DNA of 10,122 nt from Oscillospiraceae bacterium (GCA_017458885.1 JAFSZQ010000034.1:1-10122), one strand, 5' to 3'; counted from the first letter of the stretch, positions 1 to 7,784 are shown. Program-made: numbers and translations. The notes: generated from the sequence alone by a model not told the origin.

Positions 1-306
1 ATGAACCGCGTCGTCGCGATGAGCATCCGCGCCTCGAAGATGCGCTATATGCACACCGGCGGCGAGGACGCCTTCCTCACCGTGGACGAGGCGTACTACC
101 TCGGCTCGACGGCGGGGCACCGCTGGTTCGGCGCGGACGGCGGCTTCGCCGTCGGACAGCCGCTCCACGCTGTCGTCGTGGACGACGGCGCGTTCCCCGA
201 GCCGGTGCGCGCGCTGACGCTCCGCGAACGCTTTGAGCGCGCGATCTATCTCATGGACAAGAGCGCCGTCCGCGCCGTCTGGTCAGACGGCCGCGCCGTG
301 GTTTGA
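1..306 (+). CDS. guaD: Guanine deaminase-like amidohydrolase, C-terminal part (gene begins before the window)
   Basis: This is the last 101 residues of a protein whose reading frame runs in from the window edge; the Met at position 1 is probably internal. The pattern resembles the end of clostridial guanine deaminases: an Ile-Arg-Ala-Ser-Lys-Met helix, then 'LTVDEAYYLGSTAGHRWFG', a Gly-rich turn, a 'HAVVVDD' strand, and a terminal 'LRERFERAIYLMDKSAVRAVW' segment matching the family's '...ERLERLIYLGDDRNI...' ending. Guanine deaminase hydrolyses guanine to xanthine and ammonia in purine salvage and catabolism, in the cytoplasm. The metal-binding His motifs would lie upstream and cannot be checked. 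The stop is TGA at 304-306, followed by a terminator, so this gene ends its own unit and is not part of the sugar operon. The alternative is another metal-dependent hydrolase of the same superfamily. Confidence 0.65.
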   Translation: MNRVVAMSIRASKMRYMHTGGEDAFLTVDEAYYLGSTAGHRWFGADGGFAVGQPLHAVVVDDGAFPEPVRALTLRERFERAIYLMDKSAVRAVWSDGRAVV

Positions 307-321
307 GCCGTTTATTTGTGC

Positions 322-350
322 GTCCTGCCAAAAACGCGGGCGGGACTTTT
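322..350 (+). terminator. Rho-independent terminator after the guanine deaminase gene
   Basis: GTCCTGCC (322-329) pairs with GGCGGGAC (339-346), an 8-bp GC-rich stem with one G-U pair and a 9-nt A-rich loop. It is followed directly by TTTT (347-350). It lies 16 nt after the stop codon, as expected for an intrinsic terminator. Confidence 0.75.
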
Positions 351-380
351 ATCCAAAAGGGCGAACTTGCTGTAAGACGG

Positions 381-410
381 TTGACGGACACGGGGTATAT
401 TTGGTAAAAT
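381..410 (+). promoter_or_regulatory. Candidate sigma-A promoter of the sugar-uptake operon
   Basis: TTGACG (381-386) matches the -35 box at 5 of 6 bases. After an 18-bp spacer, TAAAAT (405-410) matches the -10 box at 5 of 6. Transcription would start near 417, leaving a leader of about 100 nt before the binding-protein gene. It lies in an AT-richer gap just after the upstream terminator. No catabolite-responsive (cre) element was recognised. Confidence 0.55.
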
Positions 411-424
411 ACACACAGTTGTAT
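409..424. promoter_or_regulatory. Small inverted repeat at the predicted transcription start (possible operator)
   Basis: ATACA (409-413) and TGTAT (420-424) form a perfect 5-bp inverted repeat with a 6-bp spacer. It overlaps the end of the -10 box and the predicted start site. Its position suits a repressor site, but the arms are short and no regulator gene for the operon is present in the window. Confidence 0.25.
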
Positions 425-516
425 GGAATGTTACAGACAGCTTGGAGCTCGGGACGGTATAAGATGTCATCGCGGCATTTTATATAGTATTCAGACGTAG
501 AAGGAGAAGAATGGTT

Positions 517-1836
517 ATGAAAAAGATCCTGGCATTGACCCTTGCGCTTGTGATGGCGCTCGCGCTCGTCGCCTGCAGCGGCGGGAACAACACCCCTGCG
601 GAAGACACCACTCCGGCGGACGAGACCTCCGCCGCGACGGGCAGCGTCTATTGGCTGAACTTCAAGCCCGAGTCCGACGACGCGCTGCAGCAGCTCGCCG
701 CGCTCTACAAGGACCAGACCGGCGTCGACGTCAAGGTCGTCACCGCCGCCTCCGGCACCTACAGCCAGACCCTGACCGCCGAGATGGATAAGAGCGCGCC
801 GCCGACCCTGTTCGTCATCGGCAACGCCAACTCCGTCAAGGACTGGAGCGACTACGCGCTCGACCTGACCGGCACGCCGATCGCCGAGCAGCTCAACACC
901 GACGCCTACAACCTGTATGACGACAGCGGCAAGCTGGTCTCCATCGGCTACTGCTTCGAGTGCTACGGCATCATCGTCAATCCCGACCTCGTCGAGCAGG
1001 CGGGGCACAGCATGGACGAGCTGAAGAACTTCGCCGGCCTCAAGGCGGTCGCCGAGGACATCCACGCCAACGCCGCGACGCTTGGCTTTGACGCCTTCAC
1101 GTCCAACGATATGGATTCCAGCTCCTCCTGGCGCTACACCGGTCATATGATCAACCTCGAGTACTACTACGAGGAGCAGGACGCCGGCGCGAAGTGGACC
1201 GAGTGCCCGCCCAGCCTGACCGGCGCGTATATGGAGAACTACAAGAACCTCTACGACCTCGCGGTCGAGAACTCCCTCGTTGACCGCACCTCCCTCGCCA
1301 CCGGCGGCCACGACGCCGAGGCGGAGTTCAAGAACGGCGAAGCCGCGTTCTGGGTGCAGGGCTCCTGGGAGTGGAGCGCCGTCGCCGACAGCGTCCCCAA
1401 CGCCACGATGATCCCGTATTACTGCGGCGTCTCCGGCGAGGAGAACGCGGGCCTCAACTGCGGCACCGAGAACTGCTGGGCGATCAACGCCAAGGCGAGC
1501 GAAGCCGATCAGCAGGCGACCATGGACTTCCTGGTCTGGCTCGTCACCGATCCCGCGGCGTCCCGCATCGCGGTGGACAGCTTCGGCGCGATGCCTTATA
1601 AGAACGCGCAGGAGTCGACCAACGGCTTCCTCGCCGCTGCCGACGCCTATGCCGCGGACGGCTGCTACGTCATGGACTGGGCGACCAACTACCAGCCGGG
1701 CGTGGACGATTACCGTGCCGCCGCCGTCTCCGCGCTCAACCAGTACAACGCTTCCCCGTCGGATGCGAACTGGGAGAACGTCAAGACCGCGTTCATCGAC
1801 GGCTGGGCTGTCCAGTACAAGGCGCAGAACGGCTGA
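517..1836 (+). CDS. Carbohydrate ABC transporter substrate-binding lipoprotein (MalE-like)
   Basis: A family 1 extracellular solute-binding protein of 439 residues. It has a lipoprotein signal: Met-Lys-Lys, a Leu/Ala-rich core, and lipobox Leu-Val-Ala-Cys with the acylated Cys at residue 20. A Thr/Ala/Asp/Glu-rich linker follows (about 26-44), and then the two-lobed sugar-binding body. It should be anchored on the outer face of the membrane and deliver sugar to the two permeases encoded next. Downstream malQ suggests maltodextrins or related alpha-glucans; the sequence alone does not fix the ligand. An in-frame ATG at 511 is possible, but AAGGAG (501-506) lies 10 nt from 517 and only 4 nt from 511, and 517 gives the usual MKK start. 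Codons are very biased to C- and G-ending forms, consistent with high expression. A stem-loop follows the stop, as is common where the binding protein is made in excess of the permeases. Confidence 0.9.
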   Translation: MKKILALTLALVMALALVACSGGNNTPAEDTTPADETSAATGSVYWLNFKPESDDALQQLAALYKDQTGVDVKVVTAASGTYSQTLTAEMDKSAPPTLFVIGNANSVKDWSDYALDLTGTPIAEQLNTDAYNLYDDSGKLVSIGYCFECYGIIVNPDLVEQAGHSMDELKNFAGLKAVAEDIHANAATLGFDAFTSNDMDSSSSWRYTGHMINLEYYYEEQDAGAKWTECPPSLTGAYMENYKNLYDLAVENSLVDRTSLATGGHDAEAEFKNGEAAFWVQGSWEWSAVADSVPNATMIPYYCGVSGEENAGLNCGTENCWAINAKASEADQQATMDFLVWLVTDPAASRIAVDSFGAMPYKNAQESTNGFLAAADAYAADGCYVMDWATNYQPGVDDYRAAAVSALNQYNASPSDANWENVKTAFIDGWAVQYKAQNG

Positions 1837-1848
1837 CACATCTGAAGA

Positions 1849-1876
1849 AAAGGGGCGGGCGTGCGTCCGCCCCTTT
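1849..1876 (+). promoter_or_regulatory. Intercistronic stem-loop between binding-protein and permease genes
   Basis: AAAGGGGCGG (1849-1858) pairs perfectly with CCGCCCCTTT (1867-1876) around an 8-nt loop, 12 nt after the binding-protein stop. No real U-run follows (CCGTTTCC), so it is more likely a partial terminator or a 3'-end stabiliser of the upstream message than a full stop. That would raise the ratio of binding protein to membrane components, as known for malE-malF type operons. Confidence 0.65.
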
Positions 1877-1905
1877 CCGTTTCCTATCAGGAGGGGAGTG
1901 ATCGC

Positions 1906-2805
1906 GTGAACAAAAAAATCAAGAAGGACAATTCCCTGATCCGGCAGACGCGCAGGTGGTCGCCGCTGTTCATGTGGCCGGTGGTGGCGGCGTTTATCAT
2001 CGGGTTCGTCTGGCCCTTCATCCAGGGCATTTACCTCTCGTTCTGCAAATTCCGCCTGATCCGCGACGCCGAGTTCATCGGCGTCGGGAACTACGCGACC
2101 GCGCTTCAGGACGCGAGCTTCCGCCATGCGTTCTGGTATTCGGCGCTGTTCGCCATCGTGTCGCTGGTGCTGATCAACGTGCTGGCGTTCGCGGTCGCCT
2201 ACGCGCTGACGCAGGGAATCCGCGGTAGCAACCTCTACCGCACGGTGTTCTTCATGCCGAACCTCATCGGCGGCATCGTGCTGGGCTACATCTGGTCGAT
2301 GATTTTCGACGGCATCCTGTCCCGCTACAACACCTCGATCCTGATGGAGTCGAAGTACGGCTTCTGGGGCCTGATCATCCTGATCTGCTGGCAGCAGATC
2401 GGCTACATGATGATCATTTACATCGCGGGCTTGCAGGCGGTGCCGGAGGATATGCTCGAGGCGGCGAAGATCGACGGCGCGACCAAGGCGCAGACGCTCT
2501 TCAAGGTCACGATCCCGAACGTCATGCCGTCCATCACGATCTGCACGTTCCTCTCGCTGACGAACGGGTTCAAGCTCTTCGACCAGAACCTGGCGCTGAC
2601 CGCCGGACAGCCCATCACCTACGTTGACGGCGCGATGGTCAAATCGACGGAGATGCTGGCGCTGAACATCTACAGCACGTTCTACAACTCCAACTCGGTC
2701 TACCCGGGCGTCGCGCAGGCGAAGGCGGTGCTGTTCTTCATCCTCGTCGCGGGCCTCGGACTGCTCCAGCTCAGCTATACGCGCAAAAAGGAGGTGCAGC
2801 AGTAA
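1906..2805 (+). CDS. Sugar ABC transporter permease, MalF/UgpA type
   Basis: A 299-residue inner-membrane permease with about six hydrophobic segments (roughly 18-46, 74-101, 111-135, 151-177, 206-225 and 270-290). The cytoplasmic EAA loop that docks onto the ATPase is clear at residues 185-191, 'EAAKIDG', followed about 13 residues later by Ile-Pro. It lacks the large periplasmic P2 loop of E. coli MalF, as is usual for Gram-positive CUT1 permeases. The start is taken as GTG at 1906, since AGGAGG (1889-1894) precedes it by 11 nt and homology begins at the basic 'NKKIKKD' stretch. The frame stays open upstream to 1861, but that part lies within the stem-loop. It ends in a 1-nt overlap with the next permease gene, indicating translational coupling. 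It should form a heterodimer with that partner. Confidence 0.9.
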   Translation: MNKKIKKDNSLIRQTRRWSPLFMWPVVAAFIIGFVWPFIQGIYLSFCKFRLIRDAEFIGVGNYATALQDASFRHAFWYSALFAIVSLVLINVLAFAVAYALTQGIRGSNLYRTVFFMPNLIGGIVLGYIWSMIFDGILSRYNTSILMESKYGFWGLIILICWQQIGYMMIIYIAGLQAVPEDMLEAAKIDGATKAQTLFKVTIPNVMPSITICTFLSLTNGFKLFDQNLALTAGQPITYVDGAMVKSTEMLALNIYSTFYNSNSVYPGVAQAKAVLFFILVAGLGLLQLSYTRKKEVQQ

Positions 2806-3662
2806 TGAAGCATCAGACGTTGGCCGCCGAACGGCGCAGCAAGACGATCCTCTCGGTCGTGCTCGGCGTGATCTGCGTGATCTATGTGTTGCCGGTGCTT
2901 GCGGTCGTCATCAACTCCTTCAAGCTCAACACCTTCGTCAAGACCAATACCTTCGACCTGCCCAGCGGCGAAATGTGGGCGGGCTGGGACAACTTCATCA
3001 AGGGCATGACCTTCGGCAACTACCCGTTCTGGAAGTCCGCGCTCTACAGCGTGCTGATCACCGTGTTTTCCACGTTCCTGATCCTGCTGTTCACGTCCAT
3101 GGCGGCGTGGTACATCGCGCGCGTCAACTCCAGGCTCTGCCGGCTGGTCTACTATCTGTGCGTGTTCTCGATGGTCGTCCCGTTCCAGATGGTCATGTTC
3201 ACGCTCTCCAAGACCGCGGACTCGCTCAGGCTCAACACGCCGTGGACGATCCCCATCGTCTACCTCGGCTTCGGCGCGGGGCTGGCGATCTTCATGTTCG
3301 TCGGCTTCGTCAAGAGCATCCCGCTTGAGATCGAAGAAGCCGCCGCCATCGACGGCTGCGGCCCGCTGCGCACGTTTTTCTCGGTCGTGCTGCCGATGCT
3401 CAAGCCCACGCTCATTTCGGTCGGCATCCTGGAGATCATGTGGGTGTGGAACGACTATCTGCTCCCGTACCTCGTGCTCGACATCAACGAGTACCGCACC
3501 ATCCCCATCCACATCCAGTACCTGAAGGGCAGCTACGGCACGGTGGACCTCGGCGCGACGATGGCGCTGATCCTGCTGAGCATCATCCCCGTGATCGTGT
3601 TCTATCTCCTGTGCCAGAAGCATATCATCAAGGGCGTCGCCGCGGGCGCGGTGAAAGGCTGA
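2805..3662 (+). CDS. Sugar ABC transporter permease, MalG/UgpE type
   Basis: The partner permease, 285 residues, with a typical MalG topology: hydrophobic segments near 14-38, 80-105, 113-133, 145-168, 204-226 and 253-278. The EAA loop is at residues 178-184 ('EAAAIDG') with the following 'LPMLKP' element, the contact site for the ATPase coupling helix. The ATG shares its A with the stop codon of the upstream permease (TAATG), and a strong AAGGAGGTG (2788-2796) sits 8 nt before it. No ATPase gene follows in the operon; the only candidate nearby is on the opposite strand at 5535-6716. Confidence 0.9.
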   Translation: MKHQTLAAERRSKTILSVVLGVICVIYVLPVLAVVINSFKLNTFVKTNTFDLPSGEMWAGWDNFIKGMTFGNYPFWKSALYSVLITVFSTFLILLFTSMAAWYIARVNSRLCRLVYYLCVFSMVVPFQMVMFTLSKTADSLRLNTPWTIPIVYLGFGAGLAIFMFVGFVKSIPLEIEEAAAIDGCGPLRTFFSVVLPMLKPTLISVGILEIMWVWNDYLLPYLVLDINEYRTIPIHIQYLKGSYGTVDLGATMALILLSIIPVIVFYLLCQKHIIKGVAAGAVKG

Positions 3663-3682
3663 AACCCTCAAAAAAATCACGC

Positions 3683-3714
3683 AGCTTCCCGCGTGCCGAC
3701 GGCGCGCGGGAGCT
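3683..3714 (+). promoter_or_regulatory. Intercistronic stem-loop between the MalG-type permease gene and malQ
   Basis: AGCTTCCCGCG (3683-3693) pairs with CGCGGGAGCT (3705-3714), with one bulged T and an 11-nt loop. A run of seven A's precedes it (3670-3676), but no U-run follows in the forward direction, so read-through into malQ is likely. It may act as an attenuator or as a message-processing or stability element that sets malQ apart from the transporter genes. Confidence 0.5.
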
Positions 3715-3756
3715 TTGCGCGAATACGCAGACAGTTTAGGAAGAGAGAAAAGAACG

Positions 3757-5232
3757 ATGGAACGCTCCAGCGGCATTTTGATGCCTATCTTCTCGCTGCC
3801 GTCGCCCTACGGCGTCGGCGCCTTTGGCAGGGCGGCGTACGAATTCGCCGACTTCCTGCGCGCTGCCGGTCAGAAGTACTGGCAGCTCCTGCCCCTCGGC
3901 CCCACCGGCTGCGGCGATTCGCCGTACCAGAGCTTTTCGACCTACGCGGGCAACCCGTATTTCATCGACCTCGAGCTGCTCGTCGAGGACGGGCTGCTCG
4001 AAACGCGGGAGCTCGAGGCGGTCGATTGGGGCGGCGACCCGCGGCGCGTGGACTACGGCGCGATCTACGAGCACCGCGTGGCGATGCTCGAGCGCGCCAA
4101 GGCGCGCGGCTGGAAACGCGACGCCGCGGAAGTCCGCGCGTTCGCGGACGAGAACGCGGACTGGCTCCCCGACTACGCGCTGTTCATGGCGCTCAAGCGG
4201 CGCTTTGACATGGAGCCGTGGTCAACTTGGCCGGAGGATATCCGCGCGCACCGCCCCGAGGCGGTGGGACGCTGGCGGAAGCAGCTCAAGGACGACGTGG
4301 AGCTGTTCACCTATATCCAGTACCTGTTCTTCAAGCAGTGGCGCGCGCTCAAGAGCTATGTCAACGGTCTCGGCATCCGCGTCATCGGCGATTTGCCGAT
4401 CTACGTCGCGATGGACAGCGCCGACGTCTGGGCGGAGCCGGAGATGTTCCGTCTGGACGAGCACGGCGTGCCCGCCGAGGTCTCCGGCGTCCCGCCGGAC
4501 TACTTCAACGCCGACGGGCAGCTCTGGGGCAACCCGCTCTACGACTACGAGGCGATGGAGCGCGACGGCTTCGGCTGGTGGATCCGCCGCGTCGGCGGCG
4601 CGGCGAAGCTCTACGACGTGATCCGCATCGACCACTTCCGCGGGTTCGAGAGCTACTGGGCGGTGCCCTATGGCGAGACGACCGCGCGCAGCGGCAGATG
4701 GGTCAAGGGGCCCGGGATGAAGCTCGTCGGCACGCTGACCGGCTGGTTCCGCGACCTTGCGTTCATCGCCGAGGACTTGGGCTACGCGACGCCCGAGGTC
4801 GCGCGGCTGCTCGCGGATTCGGGTATGCCGGGGATGAAGGTGCTGGAATTCGCGTTCAACCCCAACGAGCCGAGCAGCTATCTGCCGCACAACTACGGCG
4901 CGAACTGCATCTGCTACACCGGCACGCACGACAACGCGCCGCTCGCGGAGTGGCGCGCGACGGCGGGCGAGGCGGAGCTGACGTACGCGAAAAAGTATTT
5001 GGGGCTGAACGACGCGGAGGGCTTCAATTTCGGCGTCATCCGCGGCGGCATGGGCTCGGTGGCAAAGCTGTTCGTCGCGCAGATGCAGGACTATCTGGAG
5101 CTCGGCGCGGGGCACCGCATGAACGTCCCGGGCACGCTCGGCGGCAACTGGACGTGGCGGATGCTCGCCGGCGAAGCCGGCGAGGCGCTCGCGGCGCGCA
5201 TCGCGGAGATGACAAAGCTGTACGGAAGATAG
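3757..5232 (+). CDS. malQ: 4-alpha-glucanotransferase (amylomaltase, GH77)
   Basis: MalQ transfers alpha-1,4-glucan segments between maltooligosaccharides in the cytoplasm, releasing glucose and lengthening chains for phosphorolysis. The protein is 491 residues, close to the roughly 500 of the short amylomaltase type. Family hallmarks are present: the N-terminal 'SLPSPYGVG', 'WQLLPLGPTG' and 'SPYQSFSTYAGNPYFIDLE' blocks; catalytic nucleophile Asp292 in 'RIDHFRG'; acid/base Glu339 in 'AEDLG'; and transition-state Asp392 in 'GTHDN'. The 'MNVPGTLGGNWTWR' block near the C-terminus is also typical. The start at 3757 fits the family N-terminus; only a weak AGGAAGAG-like site (3738-3745) precedes it. 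An upstream in-frame TTG at 3715 is less likely. It is the last gene of the uptake operon and points to alpha-glucan oligosaccharides as the transported sugar. Confidence 0.96.
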   Translation: MERSSGILMPIFSLPSPYGVGAFGRAAYEFADFLRAAGQKYWQLLPLGPTGCGDSPYQSFSTYAGNPYFIDLELLVEDGLLETRELEAVDWGGDPRRVDYGAIYEHRVAMLERAKARGWKRDAAEVRAFADENADWLPDYALFMALKRRFDMEPWSTWPEDIRAHRPEAVGRWRKQLKDDVELFTYIQYLFFKQWRALKSYVNGLGIRVIGDLPIYVAMDSADVWAEPEMFRLDEHGVPAEVSGVPPDYFNADGQLWGNPLYDYEAMERDGFGWWIRRVGGAAKLYDVIRIDHFRGFESYWAVPYGETTARSGRWVKGPGMKLVGTLTGWFRDLAFIAEDLGYATPEVARLLADSGMPGMKVLEFAFNPNEPSSYLPHNYGANCICYTGTHDNAPLAEWRATAGEAELTYAKKYLGLNDAEGFNFGVIRGGMGSVAKLFVAQMQDYLELGAGHRMNVPGTLGGNWTWRMLAGEAGEALAARIAEMTKLYGR

Positions 5233-5296
5233 GGGACGCTCTTGAAACCGTTTCTCTTTTGGCGCCCCAAAAGAGAAATGGTTTCAAACTTCCGTA
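5221..5296 (+). repeat. Long hairpin overlapping the end of malQ
   Basis: The core is a 21-bp stem, 5242-5262 with 5267-5287, broken only by one G-U position (5250/5279) and closed by a 4-nt loop. An outer pair, TACGGAAG (5221-5228) with CTTCCGTA (5289-5296), adds 8 bp and includes the last malQ codons; the stop codon falls in the intervening bulge. There is no U-run after it, so it is not a plain terminator. It could protect the 3' end of the message, or be a remnant of a small palindromic repeat. Confidence 0.75.
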
Positions 5297-5300
5297 GAGA

Positions 5301-5323
5301 AAAACGCTTTTGGGCGGCGTTTT
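5301..5323 (+). terminator. Terminator-like hairpin after malQ
   Basis: AAAACGC (5301-5307) pairs with GCGTTTT (5317-5323) around a 9-nt loop. The A-rich 5' arm and T-rich 3' arm give it bidirectional terminator character, though the U-run is short. It is probably the main transcription end of the uptake operon. Confidence 0.5.
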
Positions 5324-5342
5324 GTATGACGTTTGGATTTCC

Positions 5343-5487
5343 ATGTCTGGACTACGCTGTTTGCCCGTGCGAATTGGCATTTGCTACCCCTTATTCGACC
5401 TTACATTGCGCTGGTATCCCAAAGAGCGGCAGCGGACCGAAGACGCACCGTCAGATCGTCTCACGGGAAACAGCGTGGATAAGACAT
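5343..5487. other. Structured inverted-repeat element of 145 nt (candidate small RNA or MITE-like remnant)
   Basis: This non-coding stretch has long complementary ends. ATGTCT (5343-5348) pairs with AGACAT (5482-5487). After a 5x5 internal loop, ACGCTGTTTGCCCGTG (5354-5369) pairs with CACGGGAAACAGCGT (5462-5476) with a single bulged base. Inside, three shorter stems can form: CGAAT (5370-5374) with ATTCG (5393-5397), CGCTG (5409-5413) with CAGCG (5430-5434), and AGACG (5441-5445) with CGTCT (5457-5461). The first and third abut the long stem directly, giving a four-way-junction fold. It lies between convergent genes, is less GC-rich than the surroundings, and is followed by the hairpin at 5490-5528, which could end a forward transcript. 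I recognise no known RNA family and no clear promoter. A miniature transposon remnant is the main alternative. Confidence 0.5.
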
Positions 5488-5528
5488 AAAAAGGACGCCA
5501 ACCGGCATAATGCCGGTCGGCGTCCTTT
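5488..5528 (-). terminator. Terminator of the ABC ATPase gene, probably bidirectional
   Basis: A 17-position stem, 5490-5506 with 5512-5528, has a 5-nt loop and one position (5500/5518) that mismatches on the plus strand but forms G-U in minus-strand RNA. On the minus strand it begins 6 nt after the ATPase stop and is followed by TTTTT (complement of 5488-5492). On the plus strand its own 3' arm ends in TTT and runs into CTTCT, so it may also stop transcription from the left. Confidence 0.85.
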
Positions 5529-5534
5529 CTTCTA

Positions 5535-6716
<1,182 letters not shown>

Positions 6717-6919
6717 GTCCGTTTGACCGTAGCCCCGCCGCCTTCGCAGAACGGAGCCTCGCGGACGTCCGCGCGGGACGCGCCGCTTTACGGCAGGTCT
6801 CCACACTGCCGCACCGCCGGTCGGGCGGGGGTTTTCCTCCTTTTTGTGTTCCCGCGGGCGCTACGAAGGTGGAGTACCGCGCGCGGGTTGGAATGGAATG
6901 TGCCCGAAAGTACGGTAGT

Positions 6920-6949
6920 ATTATAACGCGAAGCGGGCTTTTCCCGCAA
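6920..6949 (-). promoter_or_regulatory. Candidate promoter of the ABC ATPase gene
   Basis: On the minus strand a perfect TATAAT (6925 to 6920) lies 18 bp after TTGCGG (6949 to 6944), which matches only half of the -35 consensus. Transcription would start near 6913, giving a leader of about 200 nt (6912-6717). That leader holds no clear gene. It contains an isolated AAAAAGGAGG (6845 to 6836) with no start codon at a useful distance, and short GC-rich palindromes. I recognise no riboswitch class in it. Confidence 0.5.
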
Positions 6950-6969
6950 CGAAAAAGTCCGCTTCGCGT
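6926..6969 (-). terminator. Hairpin between the DUF3298 gene and the ATPase gene, overlapping the ATPase promoter
   Basis: ACGCGAAGCGG (6926-6936) pairs perfectly with CCGCTTCGCGT (6959-6969), and the stem continues through a G/T position into CTTTT (6938-6942) with AAAAG (6953-6957), leaving a 10-nt loop. It probably ends the DUF3298 transcript, although after the stem only TTATAAT follows. The loop contains the candidate -35 and the base abuts the -10 of the ATPase promoter. Confidence 0.6.
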
Positions 6970-7034
6970 GAAATTTAGGCGCTTTCGCCAAGCAACAGGC
7001 TGTTTTCCTGTCCGTTTTGACGACTGTTCCGCCG

Positions 7035-7715
7035 TCAGCCCTCCGGCGGCGGGAACGGGCCCCGCTCCGCGTCGTAGGGCACCGTGAACGTCACGACGCC
7101 CTCCTTCGCGCCCGCGACGGCGCAGAGGGGATAGAAAAAGCACAGCCCGCGCTCGGTCAGGTAGAAGTTCCGCGCATTCCACGCGCGGCGCAGCGCGGCG
7201 CGCCAGTCGTCGCGGAACGCCGCGCCGTTCCCGACGCGGCGGAGCGTCTCCTCCCGCGCGAAGCGGAGCAGCGTCTTCTTGCAGCGCGTGCGCGGCGGGA
7301 AGAACTCTTCGAGCGGCATCGGCAGCCCCGCGTCCACGTCCCAGACCTCGGCGCGCCGGATTAGAAACGGCGGCAGGCCGCAGACCGTCTCCCGCGCGTC
7401 GCACACGACGCTCCACACCGCGCCCGCGCGGTGGCTGACGCGATAGCGCAGCTCCGCGCGCGCGCACTCCCACGGCGTTGACGCCGCCAGCGACGCGCGC
7501 AGGGAGTCCGCCGCCTCGGGCAGTAAAATCTGTTTGCAATATGTAAAATACGCGCGGCAAAAGCGCCGGTAATAACGGTTGAAGCGTTTTGCGCTCCCGC
7601 CGTTCCCCGCGAGCCGGGGCAGCGCGACGGACGCGGTCAGCACCGTGACGCCCTCCGCCTCCCACGCCCGCTCCTCCGTAAGCGCCTCCGCGAGGCGCGG
7701 CTCCTCGTGTCCCAT
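7035..7715 (-). CDS. DUF3298-domain protein
   Basis: A 226-residue protein with the DUF3298 (RsiV C-terminal-like) pattern: a helix rich in Arg/Tyr ('RFNRYYRRFCRAYFTYCK'), a strand-rich middle with 'VWDVDAGLPMPLEEFFPP', and the characteristic ending at residues 183-213, 'NFYLTERGLCFFYP...' followed by 'VTFTVPYD'. In Bacillus the domain is the extracellular, lysozyme-sensing part of anti-sigma factor RsiV. Here there is no signal peptide, membrane segment or adjacent sigma factor, so that role should not be assumed and the function is unknown. The ATG at 7715 is chosen because GGAGGGG (7727 to 7721) precedes it at good spacing. An ATG at 7745 gives 10 more residues but has no ribosome site. 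It is divergent from the yerC operon and is followed by a hairpin. Confidence 0.75.
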   Translation of the reverse strand: MGHEEPRLAEALTEERAWEAEGVTVLTASVALPRLAGNGGSAKRFNRYYRRFCRAYFTYCKQILLPEAADSLRASLAASTPWECARAELRYRVSHRAGAVWSVVCDARETVCGLPPFLIRRAEVWDVDAGLPMPLEEFFPPRTRCKKTLLRFAREETLRRVGNGAAFRDDWRAALRRAWNARNFYLTERGLCFFYPLCAVAGAKEGVVTFTVPYDAERGPFPPPEG

Positions 7716-7784
7716 CGTGCCCCTCCAACGATCCGTTTGCTTCATCGTATGGCGCGGACAGGGCGGCGGTGCGGAAGAACCCTC

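Noticed and set aside
349..2127. 592-codon open frame on the minus strand opposite the binding-protein gene
   Set aside because: Its protein has low-complexity Val/Arg/Gly/Asp composition with no family resemblance and lies antisense to a clear lipoprotein gene. Strong GC3 bias removes stop codons from this frame.
3662..3680. A-run after the MalG-type permease gene as part of a terminator
   Set aside because: With the following hairpin it looks like a terminator only on the minus strand, where no gene reads into it. The forward direction lacks a U-run.
2775..3776. 333-codon minus-strand open frame opposite the MalG-type permease gene
   Set aside because: The translation is an Asp/Glu/Arg/His-rich shadow of a well-supported membrane protein gene.
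6717..6806. N-terminal extension of the ATPase by 30 residues
   Set aside because: The extension is Arg-rich, lacks homology to the family and has no ribosome site. The family N-terminus begins at 6716.
7716..7745. Upstream ATG for the DUF3298 gene
   Set aside because: It has no ribosome-binding sequence, whereas the ATG at 7715 is preceded by GGAGGGG at good spacing.
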